64,000 nucleotides of DNA from an uncultured Clostridia bacterium (GCA_947426305.1 CANEDP010000001.1:1-64000), one strand, 5' to 3'. Numbered from the stretch's first letter, positions 19,346-29,922 are shown. Notes: generated from the letters alone by a model not told the origin. Translations and numbers: made by a program.

Positions 19346-22300
19346 TTATTTTATTTCACTCAATCCAATTAACACTAATTTTAGTTGTGCTAAATCAGTT
19401 ATTGTAATTTCACCATTTGCATCAATGTCAGCAGCTTTTAAGCTAACTCCTGTCAATAATGTTTGTTCAATTTCATGCAATTTTAATTGTGCAAAATCAG
19501 TTATCGTAATTTCACCATTTCCGTCAATATCACCTGTTACAACCAAAGTGAAGTTCAAAGTTGTTCCCACTTGCAATTTCATACCTGTTCCGATTATATC
19601 ATCATCACCTAAAACATTACCATCTTTATCTGTGAATGTTAATGTTTGATATGTTTCAACATTATCTTTAAAAATACTTACTGTTGTATTTGGTGTAATT
19701 CTTGAAATAGTTGTTTCGTCAATTACATATTTGTCGGAGGTAATTCCATCTGGTCTTACAACAATGTCAACTTCTACTTGTGAATCATTTGAAGTAATTT
19801 CTATAATAGCATTACTTGCTTCCATATTTTTAACAGAAACTGCGGTTTTCGTAGACTCTGTAACTGAATCTTTTACTCTAAATTTGACTTTGAAAACATC
19901 TCCATCTTCTGTTACATAGGCATTTTCTCTATTATCTGCTATAAATTTCAAATTCTCTTCATTGAAAGAAACATCCCAATCGTTTTGTTCTTCAATACTT
20001 ACTTTTTCTAAAACATCTTTGTCATAATCTAATTGTCCTCTTAAAATAACTACACCATCTTCAATTGTTGCTAAATCATGAATTCCAACACTCACTTCAA
20101 ATTCAGTTCCTGGATATATTGCTTCCTCTGAAGATGTTTTTCTGATTGTTGTTCCAAAAGTTGGTATATTAGAAACTGTAACTTTACATACATTACTTGT
20201 CGTTTCTGTACTTATTGCATCTACTGTAGTTGTAACTTCCAATGCATAATTTCCACTATCTTCTATAGTAGCATTTTCAATTTCTAATATTTTATTCACT
20301 TTTCCATCTAATTTCTCATCATTTTTATACCATTGATACGTTTGAATTCCTTGGGTTTCTGTAATGGTTGGAGTAATGGTTAGTTTCTCTCCAACTTTTA
20401 TTGCCTTTGTTTCTAATATTTCTACTTGCGCAGGTACAGGTGTTGCTATAACAGGAACCTCTCCTCTTGCTTCTTCTTGCTCTACAACTGCTTTTGCAAC
20501 AAATGTTGCATCTACGATGCAATTTTCGGTTACATCACTATAATTTACCGTTACATCCATTGCATCTTTGTTTGTTATTTCTATTTTGTTTCCACAAACT
20601 GTTAAAGTTTCGATTTCATATCCTTCATCAGGTCTTACATTTAATGTTACTGATTCATTTTCTTTTAGTGTAACAATATTTCCTTCTTCACGATTTGCGC
20701 CTTCAATGTTACCACCTTCTGTGCTTGACACAACAACTGCTCTATCCACTGCTACTGTTCCGTCATTTTCAACTACTGCAACAGCAAATGGACTAAAGGA
20801 ATCACAAGTTACGATTAATCCGTATGGTGTTACAACACAAGGAATTTCTTCTACTCCTGTAACATTTCCTGCATCATCTCTTTTAAAGTGATATGCTTTA
20901 AAAGTAACTCCTGCATCTTCTGGACCATATCCTGCTGGGAATCCAAGAGATAATCTTAGTTTATGTCCTGTTTTTACAACATATTTTTTACATACATTTA
21001 GTGAGATATTGTATGTTTCACTTGTCACTAGATCTTGACTACCTAATTCATTTTCCATTAGGTTATTCATTGTTTCTTTCTCTGCTTTTGTTGTTCTTGT
21101 TGTTACTAGAGCGATTCTGCTTTTCAACTTATCTGCTACCGATTCTCCGTCACTTGTTTGCCAGCCATTCATAGAAAGGTCTTGATTTTCTAGTAAAGTT
21201 GGTCTAGCAAATACATCCCATTTTTTTGCTTTATTCATACTGAATGAACATGCTATTATATTAACTGCACCATAACTTATTTCCATTGGTGCTTTTCCAC
21301 TATTTTTTCCAACTAGACCTGTTAAATAAATATGGTACGTTGCTCCATCGTCAGCCCACATTTTACTGAATTTCAAATCGAATGTTACTCGATTTTTTCC
21401 GTCAAAAACAAAATTGGTTATTTCTGCTTCATCTGCACCTGTTGGTCCTGTTGAGTCTAATGTATAACCTACTTCTGTTGCTCCTTCTGCTAATATTAAA
21501 TCATCATCATAAGTAACATCTACATGATAGGTTGGTCCAACTGCAAGTGTTGCTGTTGGTGCTGGTGATTGTTTCTTAATGTATGGCTTAGCTTTATAAG
21601 TTCCATTTGGATTGTATAATTTTCCTGATTGTGCTACGAAGTCAGATTCGTCACCTTGATACGTATAACCTGCTAACCCTTCACTTGGTGCTAATGTCGT
21701 TACAGCAAATTCAACATATTCTGAATTTGGAACTGTAATATAAATATAATTTCCATTGTCTTTAAAGGCTCCTGGTGCATATAATTCTGGATTCATATAC
21801 CCCCACTTACCTTCAATCCATTGTTCATCACCTGGTTTATATTCATGATATTTCATCAAGATATATTTTCCTTCTTTTACCGCTTCAGCATATCCTTTAT
21901 TGTTATAACTGATATAAAAATCTCCTGCTTTATATTCTTCTGTTTCTGTTCCTTCTTGTTTGAATTTTACTAATAATCCATTAACATTTGTTACATTATC
22001 AATTCCATAGTCTTCGGAATATAATTCTGGATAACGAAATACGTAAAATCCTGCCGCTTCAACTGATTCTAAAGCAATATGTTCTTTGTTCATGGTTTCT
22101 GTTCCCACTAAACAATATCTTGTGTTTTCAAATCCTTCTGTAATATCGTCTCCTGGATTATATTCTGGTTGGGTTGTATCAATATGTGGGTTTCTTAAAA
22201 AAGGATCATCTAAAGTAGCATCTACCGCATACCAAGCTTTTTCACTACTTCTTGCAAGTGTTTCTTTTTCGATTTCAACATAATTCCACATATGAGGAAC

Positions 22301-23089
22301 CGCTGCTGAACCTTCACTTTGATGAGTTCCTTGTACAAGAATGCTGTTGATTCCTATTTTATCTAGAACTGTTTTGAATGCTCTTGCATATCCTTCACAT
22401 ACAGCTTCTTTTTTTACAAGGGCACCATAAGGTGTAGAAATAAATCCTTCATTTCCTGCCTTACAGTCGCTTTCTAGTCTATAACCTGTATTATAAATAA
22501 TTTCATTATGAACAAATTTAACTTGTTCTACCATTTTATTTTTGTTTGCTTCTACTTCTACATTTTCAGCTTTTTGAGCAATTTCATTAACACAGTTGTT
22601 GAATTCACCAATTGCTTGCTCTACTTGTTCTTCGTTAGTAAAGCCTTCTGTGTAGTAATCTGCAAATCTTCCAGAACCAATGTAAGCATGATAATCATCG
22701 TTTTGACCTTTGGTGATTCTGATTGAAACTTTTTGGAAATTCACATAAAAAATTTCAGGATAATCTGCATAAAATGCATATCTTGCTGCCTCCATCGCTG
22801 AAGTTAATGTGCTACTTCCTTTTTCATATTCTTTAATTTCATTTTCTGTAAAAATGCCATTTTGTACAAGGTCATAACCTTGTGAACCTGTTTTGAATAT
22901 ACCATTTTCGTACATATTGTACATAGCTTGGTATATTTTTTTTGCTTCTTCTCCAAGTTGTTCATAGTGGAATTTTCCACTCATTTGGCTTTCTACTCCA
23001 TAGGCAAAATTGCCAAGTGAAAGCCAGCTAAATTGTGCTAATAAAAGTGCAGTTAGTAATAAAATAACTGTCAGTTTTTTTAACTTCAT
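19346..23089 (-). CDS. Secreted transglutaminase-like, Ig-like, cohesin-like and dockerin-containing protein
   Basis: Transglutaminase core EAVCEGYARAFKTVLDKIGINSILVQG; cohesin-like EFEVSVGIHDLATIEDGVVILRGQLDYD; two dockerin repeats DIDGNGEITITDFAQLKLHEI / DIDANGEITITDLAQLKLVLI. Confidence 0.85.
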   Translation of the reverse strand: MKLKKLTVILLLTALLLAQFSWLSLGNFAYGVESQMSGKFHYEQLGEEAKKIYQAMYNMYENGIFKTGSQGYDLVQNGIFTENEIKEYEKGSSTLTSAMEAARYAFYADYPEIFYVNFQKVSIRITKGQNDDYHAYIGSGRFADYYTEGFTNEEQVEQAIGEFNNCVNEIAQKAENVEVEANKNKMVEQVKFVHNEIIYNTGYRLESDCKAGNEGFISTPYGALVKKEAVCEGYARAFKTVLDKIGINSILVQGTHQSEGSAAVPHMWNYVEIEKETLARSSEKAWYAVDATLDDPFLRNPHIDTTQPEYNPGDDITEGFENTRYCLVGTETMNKEHIALESVEAAGFYVFRYPELYSEDYGIDNVTNVNGLLVKFKQEGTETEEYKAGDFYISYNNKGYAEAVKEGKYILMKYHEYKPGDEQWIEGKWGYMNPELYAPGAFKDNGNYIYITVPNSEYVEFAVTTLAPSEGLAGYTYQGDESDFVAQSGKLYNPNGTYKAKPYIKKQSPAPTATLAVGPTYHVDVTYDDDLILAEGATEVGYTLDSTGPTGADEAEITNFVFDGKNRVTFDLKFSKMWADDGATYHIYLTGLVGKNSGKAPMEISYGAVNIIACSFSMNKAKKWDVFARPTLLENQDLSMNGWQTSDGESVADKLKSRIALVTTRTTKAEKETMNNLMENELGSQDLVTSETYNISLNVCKKYVVKTGHKLRLSLGFPAGYGPEDAGVTFKAYHFKRDDAGNVTGVEEIPCVVTPYGLIVTCDSFSPFAVAVVENDGTVAVDRAVVVSSTEGGNIEGANREEGNIVTLKENESVTLNVRPDEGYEIETLTVCGNKIEITNKDAMDVTVNYSDVTENCIVDATFVAKAVVEQEEARGEVPVIATPVPAQVEILETKAIKVGEKLTITPTITETQGIQTYQWYKNDEKLDGKVNKILEIENATIEDSGNYALEVTTTVDAISTETTSNVCKVTVSNIPTFGTTIRKTSSEEAIYPGTEFEVSVGIHDLATIEDGVVILRGQLDYDKDVLEKVSIEEQNDWDVSFNEENLKFIADNRENAYVTEDGDVFKVKFRVKDSVTESTKTAVSVKNMEASNAIIEITSNDSQVEVDIVVRPDGITSDKYVIDETTISRITPNTTVSIFKDNVETYQTLTFTDKDGNVLGDDDIIGTGMKLQVGTTLNFTLVVTGDIDGNGEITITDFAQLKLHEIEQTLLTGVSLKAADIDANGEITITDLAQLKLVLIGLSEIK

Positions 23090-23268
23090 AATTTAACTCT
23101 CCTTTTCTATATTTTTAAACCTCTGTATATTATTATAGCATGAAAAATTAGACTGTGTCAATAGTTTCCAGAGATTCTCTAGAATAAAAAATACATTATT
23201 TTTTAAAAAATAAAAGCAAATCTTTAAGTGTCTTTTTGACACCTTAAAAATCTGCTTTCTGAACAAAT

Positions 23269-23973
23269 TTATGGCTGATACACGTAAATTTCTTCTTGAA
23301 ATTTTTCACTAATTAAAAACAAGGCTTGATGTTTTTTGTCAAAATCACTCAAATTTGACACTTTTCCGTTTTGAATCACACAATAAAACAAACTAATTTC
23401 ATCTTGATATCCTTGCTTCATTTCTTGTAACTCTTTGGCCAGTTGGGCAATTAGTTCACCTTGTTCAAACGAACAATTTGCAATTGCAGCTCCCATACTA
23501 ATACCTTTTTCCCTTAGCAATTGTGCTAAGCAATTTTGATTAACTTTGGACATTTGCTTTATTTCCTTATTCGGCTGATATTGATAAATCTTTTCTATAC
23601 CATCTCCAAATAAAAGTACAGCTTCCTTAGAAATATCAATTTTCTTTAGAACGGATATTTTTCCACCTTGAATTAAATACTGATAAGTTTGATTGTTTCT
23701 GTGGTCTCTTATATAACTAATTTCTTTAATCAGTCTAGAAACCAATTTTTTCCAATCAGAAGAACATTTTTCAAATGAAATATAAATTTCTTCCGAAATA
23801 GCTCTGTCATTACATATATTTTTAAGACACTGCCAATTTTCGTCTGAAACTTTTTCGCCTTCATTTTCAAGTTCCTCCCGTTTCTTGTCTAATTTTTTAG
23901 ATATCTCTTCAATTATATCTATTAACGTCAGTTTCATTTGTTCTTTCCTTTCATTGATTAAATTATTATTCAA
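23269..23973 (-). CDS. Hypothetical protein (contains one in-frame CGG without frame change)
   Basis: 234 aa ORF; CGG at 23878-23880 encodes position 32. Confidence 0.65.
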   Translation of the reverse strand: MNNNLINERKEQMKLTLIDIIEEISKKLDKKREELENEGEKVSDENWQCLKNICNDRAISEEIYISFEKCSSDWKKLVSRLIKEISYIRDHRNNQTYQYLIQGGKISVLKKIDISKEAVLLFGDGIEKIYQYQPNKEIKQMSKVNQNCLAQLLREKGISMGAAIANCSFEQGELIAQLAKELQEMKQGYQDEISLFYCVIQNGKVSNLSDFDKKHQALFLISEKFQEEIYVYQP

Positions 23974-24050
23974 CTACATCCTATATTAAAATTATATTGT
24001 ATTATACCATATTCTATTAAAAAAGCAATAGATTTATGCCTTCAAAATAA

Positions 24051-24614
24051 TTAATTATGGCAAATCATACAATGTACTTCTTTCAAGTCTTTTATGCCTT
24101 GACTTTGCTCTTTGATAATATCTTCTGCCATTTTTTTCAATCGTGGGTCAATACAATATTTTAACAAATTCTCACACATTAAAATAGCTCCCTCATGATG
24201 TGGAATCATTTCATTGATAAAATTTAGGTTAATATTTGAGCATTCTGCACGATTTCTCATTTTGCAAATCATGTTTCTTGTAATTGATAAATATCTTGCA
24301 ATATAACAATTTACATCATTTTGCGAATTGACAAACCCACAAGTTGTTTTGGCAATTTCTTGCATTTGCTTAATTCCTTGCGTTTGTGCTTCAATCATAT
24401 CACACGCTATCTTTTTTAGTGATTCACATTGTGTGAATTGAAGTAAATTTTCGCACATAGCAATGGCTGCTTGGTGATGTGACGTCATGCATTCGATGAA
24501 ATCAAGTGTAATATCACTTACACTATTTCTGCATAACATTTTGGTTTGCATTTCGTTTACAATTTGGTTAAACTTGCATAAATATTTTCTTAAATTTTTT
24601 CTACAACATTCCAT
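24051..24614 (-). CDS. Tandem DUF305-like protein
   Basis: Two copies of ...FI(E/N)(C/E)M..HH..A(I/L).MCENLL... Confidence 0.8.
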   Translation of the reverse strand: MECCRKNLRKYLCKFNQIVNEMQTKMLCRNSVSDITLDFIECMTSHHQAAIAMCENLLQFTQCESLKKIACDMIEAQTQGIKQMQEIAKTTCGFVNSQNDVNCYIARYLSITRNMICKMRNRAECSNINLNFINEMIPHHEGAILMCENLLKYCIDPRLKKMAEDIIKEQSQGIKDLKEVHCMICHN

Positions 24615-24721
24615 AAAAACTTTTCCTCCTTTTATATCATATCAACTTTACTAAATTTACGTTCCATTTCGTATATCCATTTTTGTTTTGGAAATACTAT
24701 TTTTAATTCAAGAAAGGAAAG

Positions 24722-24904
24722 GTGATAATCATGACAAGCAAAGAACTTTTATACGTGGAAGATGCTTTAGGACACGAAAAATTCATGAAATGTTGTGCTA
24801 AGAAAACATCTGCCAAATTAACTGACCCAGCACTTTGTGCTTATATCGCAGAATTAGAAAAAACGCATACAGATTTATTAAACAAATTTAAAAATTTATT
24901 ATAG
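24722..24904 (+). CDS. Small CotF/spore-coat-like protein
   Basis: 60 aa SKELLYVEDALGHEKFMKCCA; paired with CotF-like gene. Confidence 0.55.
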   Translation: MIIMTSKELLYVEDALGHEKFMKCCAKKTSAKLTDPALCAYIAELEKTHTDLLNKFKNLL

Positions 24905-24913
24905 GAGGAAATC

Positions 24914-25159
24914 ATGGAAGACAGAGATTTAATGGAAAACGAATTATTAGTCATCAAAGGTGTTTGTGATTTATATTTACACGGAACACTTGAGTCGACA
25001 ACTGCAGAAGTTCATTGTGCATTTAAAGAAGCTTTGAACATTTCTTTAGATATTCAAAATAAACTTTACAATTTAATGGCTGAAAAAGGTTGGTATAAAA
25101 CCGATGTCGCGGAGCAAACAAAAATCGATAGCGCTAAGACAAAATATGCGAATGCATAA
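24914..25159 (+). CDS. CotF-family spore coat protein
   Basis: STTAEVHCAFKEALNISLDIQNKLYNLMAEKGWY. Confidence 0.75.
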   Translation: MEDRDLMENELLVIKGVCDLYLHGTLESTTAEVHCAFKEALNISLDIQNKLYNLMAEKGWYKTDVAEQTKIDSAKTKYANA

Positions 25160-25165
25160 AGATAA

Positions 25166-25193
25166 AAGGTGTTTAGAAAATTCTAAACACCTT
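25166..25193. terminator. Bidirectional terminator
   Basis: aaggtgtttagaaaattctaaacacctt. Confidence 0.75.
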
Positions 25194-26094
25194 CTATCCA
25201 CTCATAAACATCTTTCCAAACCACATCTTTATTTCTCTCATTCAATATTTCATGTCTCATATTAGGATACAAAATTTTTTCAATATTTTGATATCCCAAA
25301 TTTCTCAAAAATTCTTGACTTTCTAGCCACTTTTTCTCACTCACAATTACTTGGTCGTCTGCTCCTGCAATAAACAAAATTGGTAAATTTTTGTGCTCCA
25401 GCTCCCAATCATTTGGGCTGTAAATATCTTTCATCAGATGAAACAAATTAGAAAATCCATTTAGTGTAAAAGTAAAACCACATAATTCGTCATCATCGTA
25501 TTTGCCCACTACCTTGTCATCACTGCAAATCCAGACATTTTCACTTTTTGGCTCTTGATATTTTTTGGGATATTTTCCAAACGTCAAATTTTGAATCAAA
25601 TTACTTCGAAAACGGTCACCCTTCAGCACTTTCAGCATTCCAACCAACCCCAAAGCAACATTGACAAAAGGATTTTTACTTGGCGAGCCACAAACAATCA
25701 ATTTGTCAATATCAGCATCATACTTTTTCATGTATTTTCGAACAATCATAGAACCCATGCTATGCCCCAACAAAATCAATTTTTGATTGGGATATTTGTT
25801 TTTAATAAACATCGTTATTTGGTGCAAATCTTCTACAATATATTTCGCCTTTTCCTCATAAAAATAGCCCAAATCTTCTTTGGATTTCACACTTTTTCCA
25901 TGGCCTCGATGGTCATGAATGATAGTCACATAGCCATTTTCAGCTAAAAACTTCATGAATGGAATATAGCGCTGCTTATGTTCTGCCATTCCATGCGAAA
26001 TTTGAACAATTCCTTTTATTTTTCCATCTGGAACAATCGTTAAAACCTCTAGCATTAGTTCATCACAAGCCGATTTCATTTTACTAATTTCCAT
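25183..26094 (-). CDS. Monoacylglycerol lipase-like alpha/beta hydrolase
   Basis: ISHGMAEHKQRYIPF, DHRGHGKS, LLGHSMGSMI, GADDQVI. Confidence 0.88.
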   Translation of the reverse strand: MEISKMKSACDELMLEVLTIVPDGKIKGIVQISHGMAEHKQRYIPFMKFLAENGYVTIIHDHRGHGKSVKSKEDLGYFYEEKAKYIVEDLHQITMFIKNKYPNQKLILLGHSMGSMIVRKYMKKYDADIDKLIVCGSPSKNPFVNVALGLVGMLKVLKGDRFRSNLIQNLTFGKYPKKYQEPKSENVWICSDDKVVGKYDDDELCGFTFTLNGFSNLFHLMKDIYSPNDWELEHKNLPILFIAGADDQVIVSEKKWLESQEFLRNLGYQNIEKILYPNMRHEILNERNKDVVWKDVYEWIEGV

Positions 26095-26107
26095 GATTTT
26101 TTCTCCT

Positions 26108-27010
26108 TTAATTGACTATGATTTCATATTCCCTTTGAAAAATCTCACCCTCAGCCAAACTTTGTTGCCACTTCCTATCTTGCAATTCTCCGTCAAATTC
26201 CACACTATCACATCTTCCATACCAAGGCTCAATGCACACAAACGGACACTTTTCTTTATAGGGTGACCAAATTCCGACCAATGGACTGTCAAATTTTACT
26301 GTAATAAACTCCTTTTTATCTGGCGTGCAAAGCGATATTTCTCGCACTTGAGCATTTTCTAAAATCAAGGCATCATATTGGAATAAATCTTTTTGAATTT
26401 TTAGATAGCCATTTTCTGTCACAATTTTTCCATTTTTTAAATTTTTCTCATTTGCCAAGCCGTTTTCTAACCCTGTATTTGTCAAGTCGTTTTTGTTATC
26501 AAATTTTAGGAAGCATTCTTCTCGTTTGTCAACTGGCACAACAAATGCAGGATGTGCTCCTATGGAAAAATACATTGTTTTTTTGTCTTGATTTTCGACT
26601 CTCCATTTCACCTTTATTGTATTTTTCAGTAATTCATAGCCAATTTTCAAAGAAAATTCAAACGGATATTTCTTTTTGGTTTCTTCGTTACTTTTTAGTT
26701 CATACCAGGCACTTTTTTCGTTATTTTCTATCAATTCAAATTCCATATCGCGCGCAAAACCGTGTTGTCCCATTGAATATTTTTCGCCATTGTAGCGATA
26801 TTCTTTATCTTTTAGAGCACCCACAAATGGAAAAAGCACTGGCGATTTTCTGCCCCAAAATGCACTATCTCCATTCCATAAATAATTTCTGCCATTTTCT
26901 TTAGAATTAATTTCTTGCAACTCTGCTCCAAAAGAACTGATTTCTAGTTTTAATTTTTCGTTTTCTAAAATTGTATTCATTGTTTTTCTCCTTTTTGGAT
27001 ATTGTATCAC
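26108..27010 (-). CDS. Aldose 1-epimerase family protein
   Basis: SFGAELQEINSKENGRNYLWNGDSAFWGRKSPVLFPFVG...GAHPAF...CIEPWYGRCD. Confidence 0.88.
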   Translation of the reverse strand: MIQYPKRRKTMNTILENEKLKLEISSFGAELQEINSKENGRNYLWNGDSAFWGRKSPVLFPFVGALKDKEYRYNGEKYSMGQHGFARDMEFELIENNEKSAWYELKSNEETKKKYPFEFSLKIGYELLKNTIKVKWRVENQDKKTMYFSIGAHPAFVVPVDKREECFLKFDNKNDLTNTGLENGLANEKNLKNGKIVTENGYLKIQKDLFQYDALILENAQVREISLCTPDKKEFITVKFDSPLVGIWSPYKEKCPFVCIEPWYGRCDSVEFDGELQDRKWQQSLAEGEIFQREYEIIVN

Positions 27011-27046
27011 ATTTTTTTAATAAATAAAATATTTTTTGCTATGAAA

Positions 27047-27073
27047 AGGTACCAAACATTTCGTTTGGTACCT
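27047..27073. terminator. Hairpin terminator-like
   Basis: aggtaccaaacatttcgtttggtacct. Confidence 0.55.
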
Positions 27074-27099
27074 AACCCTATATGAAATTTTATTTTACT

Positions 27100-27753
27100 T
27101 TATTTTAATTCAACAGCAAAATATTGAGTTTTGCCGTTATATTGTACTTCGTAAAAGATAGAATCTTTCATTGAAGTAGAGTACTCATCATGAAAAATTC
27201 TAAAAGAAGCGTCTTCATCCAGTTGCACAAGTATGTTCTCACTGATTTTCCTATTTGTTATTTCTCCTTGCAAAACTTTTCCACCAGATGATGGCGTAGA
27301 GTACCGTTTTATCACAGCATCTACTTCTTCTGGAATATAAAAATCAGCAAGTATCCCCTTATATTTTTCTTGAAGTGTGGTGACTTCAATTTCGACAGAA
27401 TTTTGTACAGCATCTTCCATTTTATCAAAAAGTTCTATTTTGATAAATCCTGCTTGCCAAGTGTTACAGACAATTGAAGTCAATTCTTCTGCCTCTGCCT
27501 CTTGAACTTCTGTCTCCTTGACTTGGTTCATTTCTTCCAATGTTTGAACGCGTGCCATCAACTCTTGAAATTCAGCAACACTAATGGTTGTTTCAGGTTC
27601 AGTTTGCGTTTCCTTTTCCATCTCGAGCACTTCAACCCGCCCTGCCAGATTCTGAAACTCAGTTTGACTGACACTAACACCACAACCTGTCAAAAGTTCA
27701 ACTACGAGTACCATCAAAACTGCTATCCGTTTCTTCATATCTTTTCCCTCCAT
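27100..27753 (-). CDS. Lipoprotein with coiled coil, probably recently acquired (three in-frame CGG codons)
   Basis: MKKRIAVLMVLVVELLTGCGVSVS lipobox; visibly higher-GC codon choice than neighbours. Confidence 0.7.
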   Translation of the reverse strand: MEGKDMKKRIAVLMVLVVELLTGCGVSVSQTEFQNLAGRVEVLEMEKETQTEPETTISVAEFQELMARVQTLEEMNQVKETEVQEAEAEELTSIVCNTWQAGFIKIELFDKMEDAVQNSVEIEVTTLQEKYKGILADFYIPEEVDAVIKRYSTPSSGGKVLQGEITNRKISENILVQLDEDASFRIFHDEYSTSMKDSIFYEVQYNGKTQYFAVELK

Positions 27754-27842
27754 AAATTAAAATAAAATCTTCTCTGCCCTATTGCAGATTACATTTATAT
27801 AATATCATATTTTACATAATTTGTCAAATAAAATCCGCACAA

Positions 27843-27872
27843 AAAAAGATAGCCTTTTATGCTATCTTTTTC
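27843..27872 (-). terminator. rpsU terminator
   Basis: aaaaagatagccttttatgctatcttttt. Confidence 0.7.
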
Positions 27873-27878
27873 AATTTT

Positions 27879-28046
27879 TTAAAATTTTCTTTTTCTTGCA
27901 GCCTCTGATTTTTTCTTTCTCTTTACGCTTGGTTTTTCATAATGCTCTCTTTTTCTAACTTCTTGAAGTACGCCGTTTCTTGCGCATTGTCTTTTAAATT
28001 TTTTTAGTGCATCTTCTAAGTTACCATTTACTCTAACCTCTGACAT
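27879..28046 (-). CDS. rpsU: 30S ribosomal protein S21
   Basis: [55 protein letters not shown] (not in supplied ORF list; read manually). Confidence 0.95.
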   Translation of the reverse strand: MSEVRVNGNLEDALKKFKRQCARNGVLQEVRKREHYEKPSVKRKKKSEAARKRKF

Positions 28047-28161
28047 TTATTCTTCCCCTCCTTCCGAAGCTAAAAAAATTGTCTGGGATTTATGTATCAA
28101 TCCTTTTAATTCCTCGCTTAACTTATTTTATTATACTCCACATTTGCCAACTTGTCAATAC

Positions 28162-29109
28162 TTAATTTGCTTCAAATAATTCTCCAATCGAAGTGGCTTC
28201 ATTAATTCTCCTGATTGCCTCCGCAAATAGCTCTGACACAGAAACTACAACGATTTTATCAATTTGTTTTTCTTTGGTTAATGGAATCGTATTCGTCATA
28301 ACCAATTCTTTAATTTCAGAATTTCGAATACGCTCTATCGCAGGTCCCGAAAGAACTCCGTGGGTACAGCCAACATAAACGTCTTTTGCGCCAAATTTTT
28401 TAATGACTTCTACTGTTTCAATAATAGAACCTGCTGTATCGACTTCATCGTCAAAAACCAAAGCATTCTTTCCTTCGATTTCTCCGATTACGCTCGTGGC
28501 AATGGCTTTGTCATCATTTCCATTTCTTCGCTTGTCCACTAAACAAATCGGACAATTGAAATGTTCTGCATATTTATACGCTTTTTTCGAACTTCCTGCA
28601 TCAGTTGCCACAATTACTTTGTTATCGATTTCTTTTAAATCAAAATATTTTTCCAAAATATATCTTCCTGTTAACACATCACAATTGATGTTAAAATACG
28701 CTTGTATAGCTGGATTGTGTAAATCACAAGTTAAAACTCTATCCGCACCTGCCGCTTCGATCAATTGTGCAAATAATTTGGCAGTTACTGGGATACGTGG
28801 TTGATCTTTTTTATCTGATCTTGAATAAATAAAATATGGCAAAACTACCGTAATTCTTCTGGCAGTTGCTCTTTTGGCAGTATCCACTGCAATTAATAAT
28901 TCCATGATTCTTTCGTTTACTGGTGGCTCCGTTGTTTGAATTAAATATACATCTTTTTCTCTTACAGATTCTAAAATCTGTACAAAATTATTATCATTTT
29001 TAAACTTTTGGCGATGAATTTTTCCAGGCTCGACTTTCAAGCAATCGCATATTTCATTTGTGAATTTTTCTGCCGATTCACTACAGGCAAAAATTTTGAT
29101 ATCGTCCAT
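28162..29109 (-). CDS. prs: Ribose-phosphate pyrophosphokinase
   Basis: LTCDLHNPAIQAYF...VVATDAGSSKKA...NALVFDDEVDTAGSI. Confidence 0.93.
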   Translation of the reverse strand: MDDIKIFACSESAEKFTNEICDCLKVEPGKIHRQKFKNDNNFVQILESVREKDVYLIQTTEPPVNERIMELLIAVDTAKRATARRITVVLPYFIYSRSDKKDQPRIPVTAKLFAQLIEAAGADRVLTCDLHNPAIQAYFNINCDVLTGRYILEKYFDLKEIDNKVIVATDAGSSKKAYKYAEHFNCPICLVDKRRNGNDDKAIATSVIGEIEGKNALVFDDEVDTAGSIIETVEVIKKFGAKDVYVGCTHGVLSGPAIERIRNSEIKELVMTNTIPLTKEKQIDKIVVVSVSELFAEAIRRINEATSIGELFEAN

Positions 29110-29130
29110 AATTTCCCCCTATTTTCTATT

Positions 29131-29865
29131 TTATTCGATTCCTTTTGCTGCAATTGTTTCTTGGATTGTTTTTTCTCTGATTGGTTCTTGTTTTTGAACA
29201 CTTTTTTCAAAAATATCAAAGTTTACTGGTATTGTATTATTGGATTCTTGATTTGTCAAGTCTTTATTTGATTTTTTAAATTCTTCAAAATACATAATTT
29301 TAGGCTTCTTCGTTTCGTATCTTGCTTCATCTCCAAATTTCAATCGAACTAATTCACCTTTGACTAAACTTTTTTGCACATCAATTTTTCGTTGATTGGT
29401 CGAACCTCGAAATGCTAAATCAGCTATTTTGTTTTCAATTTCAAATTGCCCATCTACCATAATATCAATGTTTTTTAATAATTCTTTTGTTACTTTATTT
29501 TGAACATACATTTTTGGTAAAATATCAGTATCAAAATTATATCCTGTCCAACACCAAATATCTTTCTTCGGCAATTCTTCTTTGACTCTTTTAACCAATG
29601 GCAAAAGTCCTTCTTGATTGGCTGGCTCCAATGGTTCTCCGCCAAGTAAAGATAAGCCTTGAACATATGGTTTCTTCAGTAAATTCATAATTTCATCAAT
29701 TGTGTCACTCGTAAATTTCTTTCCAAATGAAAAATCCCAAGCTTCTTTGTTGTGACATTCTTTACAGTGAAAATGGCATCCACTTACATAAAGTGCCACT
29801 CTAATTCCCTCTCCATCTTGTATATCTGGAAATTTTATATCTGCGTAGTTCATATTTTCCCCCAA
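29131..29865 (-). CDS. nrdG: Anaerobic ribonucleotide reductase activating protein
   Basis: DGEGIRVALYVSGCHFHCKECHNKEAWDF...LSLLGGEPLEP. Confidence 0.94.
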   Translation of the reverse strand: MGENMNYADIKFPDIQDGEGIRVALYVSGCHFHCKECHNKEAWDFSFGKKFTSDTIDEIMNLLKKPYVQGLSLLGGEPLEPANQEGLLPLVKRVKEELPKKDIWCWTGYNFDTDILPKMYVQNKVTKELLKNIDIMVDGQFEIENKIADLAFRGSTNQRKIDVQKSLVKGELVRLKFGDEARYETKKPKIMYFEEFKKSNKDLTNQESNNTIPVNFDIFEKSVQKQEPIREKTIQETIAAKGIE

Positions 29866-29922
29866 TAATTTGTTATCTGTTTTTATTTACATGATAAAGG
29901 TCGGTCAAAGCCGACCTTTATC

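Noticed and set aside
20325-20522. Cys/Arg-rich minus ORF within the dockerin gene
   Set aside because: Alternative-frame shadow of the long 1247-aa ORF.
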